In this document: positions 22,216 through 27,652 of the stretch, one piece after another
How positions within the stretch are numbered: the first letter of the stretch is position 1
Layout: every line of letters starts with the position of its first letter
Assembly: GCA_041602035.1 (NCBI GenBank)
Contig: JBFIHA010000040.1
Coordinates: 1-27,652 of the forward strand
Source of the DNA: JAOTVV01 sp041602035
Lineage (GTDB): Bacteria; Gemmatimonadota; Gemmatimonadetes; Gemmatimonadales; GWC2-71-9
Length of the DNA stretch: 27,652 nucleotides
Reading direction: 5' to 3'
Translations under genes and position numbers: made by a program
The notes under the pieces: model-generated
Told to the model about the DNA's origin: nothing
What the model saw: only the letters and a program-made list of their open reading frames with translations
The model's database searches: none

Positions 22216-23820
22216 TCATTGTCCCTTTGGTGCCGGCACGCGGAGGATGGGGTAGTAGCGTGCCCCATCGAGCGCGTCGTCCAGCACGTTCCAATTGACC
22301 ATTCCATCGTCCGACCGCGGCTCGAGCAGCGCGACGATCAGCCGGGCCAGCGGCTGTGCGACCGGAACCAGAGACATCTCCGAGGTTACGTCGATCTCCA
22401 CCTGCTCATAGCGGCCGAAGAGGGTCCGCTCCGTATGCCCTTGGTACTCGCGGCCAGCCACGGTGGTGGAATCGACGATGAACCGCTCGACGGCATGCCG
22501 CATCGGCCGGGGAACGGGTTGCCTCTTCACACCGTGCGCGTCGAGCAGCGCGAGCACCGCCACGAGGTCGTTGGGCACGAGGTAGGCCGCCGGCACGGTC
22601 ACGGTCTCGGTACCCCGAAACGACCCGAAGTCCGGCATCCGCTCTCGATGCATCACGTCGAGCCGGCGATACATGGGGCGGCCCGTGTAGGGGTGGCGCT
22701 CCTCCACCACCTCCCCCAAGAGGACGTCCACCGAGTCACCGCGCGCAAACGTCGCACGGAGCGCGACCTCACGCCCGCTGAGATCGGTGCGGTCGGCCGC
22801 GGTCACCGTGGCCTCGATGATGGACGCGTGGCGGTAGGCATACTCGATCGCCTCCTCTACGAAGCGCAGCGTGCTCGACACCCGTTCGCGGAAGCTCGCG
22901 TATGCATACGCCTCGCTCAGGATGCCAAAGCGGTTCCTGAGCCCGATGTAGTTGGTCGTGAACCGCGGTCGGTGATCGAACGTGTACCATCCGCGTTCCG
23001 CCGATCCCGCCCGAAAGGGCACGTTCCCATAGTAGTAGACGTCCCATCCGTCGGTCTCCTTGATCCGACGGGTCGCGGTCGGGAGCCAGTCGGAGCGTAA
23101 CAGGCCGACGATGGCCGAATCGGTATTGGGGTGCAGTGGCGGCGCGTAGAGCAAATGGTAGGCCCGCCTGGTGCCGTTGGTCGTGTGGAGATCCATGAGC
23201 ACGTGCGGATCCCAACGCTGCAGCAACGAGACGAGCGACCGTGCTTCGGGCGACTCGAGCTTCATGTTGTCCCGATTGAGGTCGAGAGCTTGGGCGTTGG
23301 CCCGCTGCCCCATACCCCCGATCGGCCCATACTGCCCGGGCCGGTTGGTGAGTCGCACCCGTTCGTTGCCATCGGCGTTGTAGATCGGGGCGATGAGCAG
23401 CACGAGCGAGTCGAGCCAATGCCGGTGCGCCCCGGTCGCCAGCGCGCGAATCAGCATCAAGGTGGCCTCTTTGCCACTGACCTCGCCGCCGTGGATGTTT
23501 GCCAGCACCAGCACCCGCGTCTTCCCCGATGCTCGGATGCGCGCAGGATCGGCGTCGGTCACGTTCCCGAACACGACCAGCGGCAGCGGCCGCCCTTCGA
23601 ACGTGTAGCCGAAGGTGGTGACGTGGCTCTCCGGGGAACGGTCGGCCGCCCACTGGAGGAAGTCCATCACGTCCAGGTAGCTGCTGGTTTCGTGGAACTG
23701 GGTGCGCTCGGCGCGCGTCTGCGGCTCTGTGGCCCGGGGCGTCTGCGCGGTCGCCACGCGACCGGGCGGCACGAGACCTAACAGCATGCACAGCGCGAGG
23801 TGACGCCGGTGTCGTGGCAT
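22216..23820 (-). CDS. Exported M14 zinc carboxypeptidase
   Basis: 534 residues from the ATG at 23818-23820, with a signal peptide of about 25 residues (ending VATAQ). The zinc ligands are His110 and Glu113 in NIHGGEVSGKE and His212 in DLHTTNG. NADGNER (148-154) and LDLNRD (179-184) are the substrate-side motifs, and Glu303 in LSEAYAYAS is the expected general base. M14 enzymes cut single residues from peptide C-termini, and some cut wall peptides. A C-terminal region of about 200 residues follows the peptidase domain and has no motif I recognise. It is the first gene of a minus-strand group with M28 and P460. A hairpin at 23925-23966 separates it from the upstream YbaK gene. Confidence 0.9.
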   Translation of the reverse strand: MPRHRRHLALCMLLGLVPPGRVATAQTPRATEPQTRAERTQFHETSSYLDVMDFLQWAADRSPESHVTTFGYTFEGRPLPLVVFGNVTDADPARIRASGKTRVLVLANIHGGEVSGKEATLMLIRALATGAHRHWLDSLVLLIAPIYNADGNERVRLTNRPGQYGPIGGMGQRANAQALDLNRDNMKLESPEARSLVSLLQRWDPHVLMDLHTTNGTRRAYHLLYAPPLHPNTDSAIVGLLRSDWLPTATRRIKETDGWDVYYYGNVPFRAGSAERGWYTFDHRPRFTTNYIGLRNRFGILSEAYAYASFRERVSSTLRFVEEAIEYAYRHASIIEATVTAADRTDLSGREVALRATFARGDSVDVLLGEVVEERHPYTGRPMYRRLDVMHRERMPDFGSFRGTETVTVPAAYLVPNDLVAVLALLDAHGVKRQPVPRPMRHAVERFIVDSTTVAGREYQGHTERTLFGRYEQVEIDVTSEMSLVPVAQPLARLIVALLEPRSDDGMVNWNVLDDALDGARYYPILRVPAPKGQ

Positions 23821-23924
23821 TGGGCACGGTCCGGTTTGGATCAGACGCGGAAGACGCACGAGTGTAATCGGATGGTCGTGGCGGCGCCGTCAGCCGGCCG
23901 TCGCGGGCGTCGGCGAGACAACTG

Positions 23925-23966
23925 GAGCGCAGAGCACCGCGGACCCCGCTGCGGTCCTCTGCGCTC
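23925..23966 (-). terminator. Long hairpin downstream of the YbaK gene
   Basis: GAGCGCAGAG (23925-23934) pairs with CTCTGCGCTC (23957-23966). After one C-C mismatch, ACCGC (23936-23940) pairs with GCGGT (23951-23955), leaving a ten-base loop. It begins 21 bases after the YbaK stop on the minus strand and so probably ends that transcript ahead of the M14 gene. No T-run follows. Confidence 0.6.
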
Positions 23967-23986
23967 GAGTGCCAAGACGCGGCAGG

Positions 23987-24457
23987 CTACGCGGGGCCGG
24001 CCGCGAAATCCAAGACCGTCGGTTTCACCAGCGTCGCGTAATCCTCATACGCGAGTCGAATCAACTCGGTATGGGTGCACGCGTTGAACGCGATCGCCGG
24101 GTCGGCGGTGAGCTGTCGATCCACGTACACCGGCATGCCGTAGAGATTGCCGAATGGTGGCATCGCCCCGACTTCGCAGCCCGGAAACGTCGACCGGAAG
24201 TCGCTCTCGTCCGCCAACTCCACCTTTGCGCCAGCGAGTCCTTCGCTGAGCCGACGGAAGTCCACTTGGCTCGGCGCCGGCAGGACGGCCATGGCGAGCG
24301 CGCCATCGACCCGGATCATGACCGTCTTGGCCAGCTCCTTGCCTGGTATGTGGGCCGATGCTGCTGTCTTCTGGGACGTGTACGTGGGTGCGTGTCGGAT
24401 CGTCTCGTAGCGCACCCGCTGCTTCTCCAGGAACTCCCTCAGCTTGGTATCGGGCAT
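23987..24457 (-). CDS. YbaK/EbsC family aminoacyl-tRNA deacylase domain protein
   Basis: 156 residues from the ATG at 24455-24457, with GGGGAGGAA just upstream. The longer frame upstream lacks a ribosome site. The single YbaK/ProX-type editing domain is recognised by Lys44 in ELAKTVMIRV, LPAPSQVDFRRL (59-70), GAMPPFGNLYG (97-107) and MPVYVDRQL. The family hydrolyses mischarged tRNAs (for example Cys- or Ala-tRNA-Pro) in the cytoplasm. The specificity of this branch cannot be read from the sequence. It lies 126 bases downstream of the permease on the same strand, and a GC-rich inverted repeat (CCCGG/CCGGG) lies in between, so it may have its own promoter. Confidence 0.88.
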   Translation of the reverse strand: MPDTKLREFLEKQRVRYETIRHAPTYTSQKTAASAHIPGKELAKTVMIRVDGALAMAVLPAPSQVDFRRLSEGLAGAKVELADESDFRSTFPGCEVGAMPPFGNLYGMPVYVDRQLTADPAIAFNACTHTELIRLAYEDYATLVKPTVLDFAAGPA

Positions 24458-24583
24458 GGGTTCCTCCCCGCGACGGTCTACAGATAATCCTGCCGCCCGG
24501 ACCGGGATTGGCAAGTTGGCTCCCTGCTGAGCAACGGGTTCGCCGGGATGGTCGGACTGGTGGGGGGCGACCGCCGAACGGAC

Positions 24584-26716
24584 CTACCCTGCGGTCAGTG
24601 ACCGCCCATCTCCCCAGCGCTCCGCGAGCACGCGGAGTCCGGCCGGCGAACCGATGATCGTGAGACGGTCGCCCTCGCGTAGAACGGTACGGCCTCGGGG
24701 CACGAGCATCTCACCGTAGCGGCGGATGAGCGCGATCAGACAGCCGGGCGGCAGATCCACCTCGTGCAGCGGATGCCCCACCAGCGCCTCCGCTTTGGTG
24801 CCCGACACCAACTTGAGCGAGAGAAACCGATCGTCCCGAATCAGGGTTTCCTTCAGTTCCTGTTCGTGTCGGCCGCCCAGCCACTCGTCCATGAAGGTCT
24901 CTTCTTCCACACGGCCGGCGAGCTGCGCCAGAATGCGCAGGTGGCGTCCGGGATCGGCCTCACCACTCACGAGGAAGAACACGGCCTGAATCGGGACGCT
25001 GGCCGCCTGACGGGCCACGTCCTCGTCCTCGACATCCACCCGCACCCCACCGTTACAGCGGACGAGCACCATCTCCGACGTCTCGAGATGCGGGAGCCGC
25101 ATGTGGAGTAGCGCCGCTCCGTGCGCCACGGGGGTGCCGCCCATTTGCACGCCGCGGCCAAATCCATCGAAGATCTCCTCGGTGCCAATCGGCAATCGGC
25201 GTTCCAGCAACTCCGACGCCTGCCAGATGATCTCCTTGAGGCTGGTGGGCGATTCGCAGTCGATGACCGACGCGCGAGCCACCACCTCGTCGAAGGGGTC
25301 CTCCGCCCTGAGCCCCTTCTCCTTCATCAGGTCCCTCAGCTCGCGGTCGAGTCCCGCATAGCGGCGGCGGCCGAGACGCGCGAATACATGATAGATGGCT
25401 CCGTCTCGGGCGATGTGCGCCTTGGCGTAGTACATGTACCATCCCACGCACAGCACGGTCACGCCGATGGTGAAGAGGACCGGCAGCCAGCCCATCTCGG
25501 CGACGAGCATAACCGGCACGAACAGGCCCACGAGCTGCATCCACGGATAGAGCGGTGAGTGAAACCCGGGATCGTAGGACTCGATCCCGCTCTCCCGCAT
25601 CACGATGACGGCCACATTGATCAGCGCGAAGAGCAAGAGCTGCACGGCACTCGCGAGCTTGGCCACCTGCTCCACGTCCAACACCACGAGGGCCACCACG
25701 AGGATGCCACCGGTGAGGAACAGCGCTCGGACCGGCGAACCGCCGGCCGCGGTGACGGCGAGCCAGCCCGGAACGACACGGTCGCGGGCCATGGCCAGGG
25801 GATAGCGGGACGCCGCCATGATCCCCGCGTTGGCTGCCGAGGCGAACGCCGCGACCGCCGCCAGCACCATCATCCACACTCCCACCCGTCGCGGGATCCA
25901 CTGTCCGATGCCCTGCGCCGCCTCAGCAGCCGGCGTCCGACTGAGCTGCAATCCGTCGATGCCGAGGACGGAGACCATGACGAACACGCCGGCCACGTAG
26001 ATCGTGGTCACCGTCACGAGCGCAAGGATCATCCCCAAGGGCAGGTTACGGTCGGGATGCTCGACCTCCTCCGCCAGACTCGCCACCTTGGTCAGCCCGA
26101 TGTACGAGATGAAGACCACGCCGACGGCGGTGAGCAGCCCGTCGAAGCCGTGGGGCAAGAGCGGCGTGAACTGGGCCCGCGACGGCCCGCCAGCCGAGAA
26201 GATGTCGGTCAAGCCGACCGTGACGAACAGCGCCAATACCACGAGCAGGCCGAAGACGAGCACGCGCAGGAGACCGCTCGACTGCCGAGCCCCGACCACG
26301 TTGATGCTGATGAAGACCACGGTGAGCACGAGCGCGGTGGTGAGCACCGGGAGATCGGTCACGAGTCCGAGATAATAGCCCATGCCGATGAGCGCGAAGG
26401 CGCTCTTCAGCACGAGCGCGATCCACGTGCCGAATCCACCGATCGTGCCGACCAGGGGTCCCAACGTGCGATCGAGGAAGTAGTAGTTGCCGCCTGCCCG
26501 CGGCATCGCCGTGGCCAGCTCGGCCATGCTGAGGAGCGCGGGGATGAGGAGCACGCCGGAAAGCAGGTAGGCCAACAGCACGCCCGGACCGGCGTATCCC
26601 GCCGCGATTCCGGGCAGCAGGAAGAACCCGGCGCTGATCATCGCCCCGGTGCCAATGACGTAGACGTCGAACAGACCGAGCTCTTTCTTGAGCCGGTCGA
26701 ACTCGAGCAGCGCCAT
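24584..26716 (-). CDS. APC amino-acid permease fused to EIIA-like and RCK_C (TrkA-C) domains
   Basis: 710 residues in three blocks. Residues 15-430 are an APC-superfamily transporter with about twelve hydrophobic helices and the substrate-helix motif GTGAMISAGFFLLPG (22-36). Residues about 490-625 look like a type-2 PTS EIIA domain: SLKEIIWQASELL, GRGVQMGGTPVAHG with His532 at the phospho-His position, LVRCNGG, and a long terminal helix region. Residues 632-700 form an RCK_C domain (LVGHPLHEVDLPPG, EGDRLTIIGSP). RCK_C domains bind small ligands, including cyclic di-AMP in some transporters, so uptake may be controlled by signalling in the cytoplasm. The solute is not known. The region before the ATG has no free ribosome site, and a perfect hairpin covers the only G-rich stretch. 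Confidence 0.87.
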   Translation of the reverse strand: MALLEFDRLKKELGLFDVYVIGTGAMISAGFFLLPGIAAGYAGPGVLLAYLLSGVLLIPALLSMAELATAMPRAGGNYYFLDRTLGPLVGTIGGFGTWIALVLKSAFALIGMGYYLGLVTDLPVLTTALVLTVVFISINVVGARQSSGLLRVLVFGLLVVLALFVTVGLTDIFSAGGPSRAQFTPLLPHGFDGLLTAVGVVFISYIGLTKVASLAEEVEHPDRNLPLGMILALVTVTTIYVAGVFVMVSVLGIDGLQLSRTPAAEAAQGIGQWIPRRVGVWMMVLAAVAAFASAANAGIMAASRYPLAMARDRVVPGWLAVTAAGGSPVRALFLTGGILVVALVVLDVEQVAKLASAVQLLLFALINVAVIVMRESGIESYDPGFHSPLYPWMQLVGLFVPVMLVAEMGWLPVLFTIGVTVLCVGWYMYYAKAHIARDGAIYHVFARLGRRRYAGLDRELRDLMKEKGLRAEDPFDEVVARASVIDCESPTSLKEIIWQASELLERRLPIGTEEIFDGFGRGVQMGGTPVAHGAALLHMRLPHLETSEMVLVRCNGGVRVDVEDEDVARQAASVPIQAVFFLVSGEADPGRHLRILAQLAGRVEEETFMDEWLGGRHEQELKETLIRDDRFLSLKLVSGTKAEALVGHPLHEVDLPPGCLIALIRRYGEMLVPRGRTVLREGDRLTIIGSPAGLRVLAERWGDGRSLTAG

Positions 26717-26720
26717 GCGC

Positions 26721-26984
26721 TCAGGACCCCCGCGCGTTGCGGGGGTCGCTCCGAACGACGATCGTGACGCCGAGGAAGCTCATGCCGCCCCGGGGCGCAC
26801 ACCGACCCGTCGCATCAGGCACGTCGTCCCCTCCCGAATTCGAGACCGGAGAACGTACCCCCAATGCCCACTGGCGGCCAGCGTCAGCGTACTCCTCGAA
26901 CGCGATGACACGATCTCCCCTATGGTTCTGGTGGAACACGACGAGTCGTCCAAACGGCACCGATTGGACGACGAGTGCTCTCAC
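26721..26984 (-). CDS. Possible small protein of unknown function
   Basis: An 87-residue frame opens with GTG 18 bases after the CcmH-like stop and closes four bases before the permease start, filling an otherwise empty 286-base gap. Its first half (LVVFHQNHRGDRVIAFEEYA) looks protein-like and about three quarters of its codons end in G or C, somewhat below its neighbours. The second half is less convincing and contains the hairpin at 26725-26747. I recognise no family. It may equally be leader RNA for the permease. Confidence 0.3.
   Translation of the reverse strand: MRALVVQSVPFGRLVVFHQNHRGDRVIAFEEYADAGRQWALGVRSPVSNSGGDDVPDATGRCAPRGGMSFLGVTIVVRSDPRNARGS
26725..26747 (-). promoter_or_regulatory. 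Hairpin masking the permease ribosome-binding region
   Basis: GACCCCCGC (26725-26733) and GCGGGGGTC (26739-26747) pair perfectly over nine bases, with a five-base loop. On the minus strand the 3' arm ends eight bases before the permease ATG, and its GGGGG is the only candidate ribosome site. It may limit translation or may be a terminator for the upstream gene. Confidence 0.45.
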
Positions 26985-27002
26985 ATCCGGCAGAGATGGT
27001 GC

Positions 27003-27482
27003 TTAGAGCCCTGACAGCTCCGCATCGAGGCGCGCTTGCGCCGCCGCGTCGAGCTGGGCCGTCGCGGGAGCCGCCCTGCGCGCCCTCCGGCTGGAGCGCC
27101 GGAGCCACACCACGATGCCCCCAGCCCCCAACAGGATGATCGCTCCGGGGACGATCCACGCCAGCAGACCGATACCGCTCGTGGGTGGCGCGCCCAGGAC
27201 TTCGTCTCCGAACTCGGCGTAGAGCTCCTCCAGGACTTCGGCCTTGGTCGCCCCGGCGGCCAACCGAGCCCGGACCCGGTCTCGCAAATCCGCCGCCTGC
27301 GACGACGGGCAGTTGGCCAGCAGCAGCCCCGGACAGAACGGGCTCATGACCGTGTTGAAGATCTCGCCCGCGGTCTTGTCTCCGGCCTGCTGCGCGTGTC
27401 CCGACGGCGCGCTTCCGGAGACCACAAGCATGAGCGCCAGGAGCACGCGGACAGACGTTCGAGCTCTCGCGTTTGATCGCAT
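27003..27482 (-). CDS. CcmH/CycL-like cytochrome c biogenesis protein, variant Cys spacing
   Basis: 159 residues from the ATG at 27480-27482, with a signal peptide (RVLLALMLVVSGSAPSGHAQ). The core resembles the CcmH domain, which helps present reduced apocytochrome for haem attachment at the periplasmic face: SQAADLRDRVRARLAAG (61-77), VLEELYAEFGDEVLGAPP (83-100), then a membrane helix (104-126) and a basic cytoplasmic tail. The usual RCxxCQ motif is absent. Cysteines are at 50 (MSPFC) and 58 (ANC), seven residues apart. Either this branch uses a different disulfide arrangement or it is a divergent relative. No other ccm gene lies in the window, but its likely clients do (the di-haem peroxidase and P460). 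Confidence 0.75.
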   Translation of the reverse strand: MRSNARARTSVRVLLALMLVVSGSAPSGHAQQAGDKTAGEIFNTVMSPFCPGLLLANCPSSQAADLRDRVRARLAAGATKAEVLEELYAEFGDEVLGAPPTSGIGLLAWIVPGAIILLGAGGIVVWLRRSSRRARRAAPATAQLDAAAQARLDAELSGL

Positions 27483-27617
27483 GGTGAACCTATCGCCGTT
27501 GCGCCCCCCCCGGAGAGAACGATACCCACATCGCGGGATCGAGGCGAGCGCCATGGCTCTTGCGGGATCTGCCGTCCAACGTGACCTTGGCCCACTCGAC
27601 ACGACACCGAGGCATCG

Positions 27618-27652
27618 ATGCGGATCCTCGCCGGCACCAGCGGCTACGCGTA
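27618..27652 (+). CDS. DUF72 family protein, first codons only
   Basis: The ATG at 27618 opens a frame reading MRILAGTSGYA before the window ends. GTSGY near the N-terminus is the signature opening of DUF72 (YecE-like) proteins, a TIM-barrel family of uncertain function. Only 11 codons are visible, so the call rests on this motif. It is divergent from the CcmH-like gene, with 135 bases between them. Confidence 0.6.
   Translation, partial: MRILAGTSGYA

Noticed and set aside
20811..22298. Long plus-strand open frame of 495 codons
   Set aside because: Antisense to the M28 peptidase, which has a complete metal site and signal peptide.
24458..24583. TTGCCA and TTATCT as a promoter for the YbaK gene
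   Set aside because: The spacing between the two elements is about 21 bases, too long for a convincing sigma-70 promoter.
25559..26767. Plus-strand open frame of 402 codons, rich in His, Asp, Glu and Arg
   Set aside because: It is the antisense of the permease's hydrophobic helices, which produce polar repeats on the other strand.

Overview
The window is a gene-dense, high-GC stretch of chromosome from a diderm (outer-membrane) bacterium. Many predicted products carry signal peptides or lipoprotein signals. There are two outer-membrane-barrel-like proteins, periplasmic c-type cytochromes and a Na+-pumping decarboxylase. The gene mix and the high G+C third codon positions would fit a Gemmatimonadota-like or Acidobacteriota-like soil bacterium, but nothing here proves the phylum. 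I see no rRNA, tRNA, IS element, prophage or CRISPR array.

Layout. (1) 1-1380: the tail of an unidentified gene, convergent with a di-haem cytochrome c peroxidase/MauG-like lipoprotein. (2) 1451-7391: a co-directional set of four exported hydrolases: a prolyl-oligopeptidase-type alpha/beta hydrolase, a degenerate D-aminoacylase-like amidohydrolase, a gamma-glutamyltransferase lipoprotein and a second D-aminoacylase. Two 8-bp tandem repeat arrays sit at gene ends inside this set and supply stop codons. (3) 7480-10144: tandem paralogous 428-aa proteins with a Cys-x4-Cys N-terminal domain and a barrel-like C-terminal part, then a small four-helix membrane protein on the other strand. (4) 10731-17713: MOSC protein, MsrB, a biotin-protein ligase, the gamma, alpha and beta subunits of a biotin-dependent Na+-translocating decarboxylase, and an NAD-type malic enzyme. 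(5) 17789-20124: an exported M55 D-aminopeptidase and dodecin on the minus strand, divergent from a two-helix K+ channel with RCK domains. Two perfect 12-nt palindromes lie between them. (6) 20216-27482, minus strand: cytochrome P460 lipoprotein, M28 aminopeptidase, M14 carboxypeptidase, YbaK-type deacylase, an amino-acid permease fused to EIIA-like and RCK_C domains, and a CcmH-like protein. (7) The right edge holds the first codons of a DUF72 protein on the plus strand.

How the genes fit together (inference). Much of the window points to taking apart peptides and modified or D-amino acids outside the cytoplasm (hydrolase, two acylase-like enzymes, gamma-glutamyltransferase, M55, M28, M14) and importing the products (permease). 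The resulting C4 acids could then feed malic enzyme and the Na+-pumping decarboxylase, which has its own biotin ligase next door. The cytochrome genes and CcmH fit a respiratory periplasm. The strongest candidates for something undescribed are the exported hydrolase set with its repeat arrays and the tandem Cys-x4-Cys proteins. The permease-EIIA-RCK_C fusion and the twin palindromes at the dodecin/K+-channel promoter come next.
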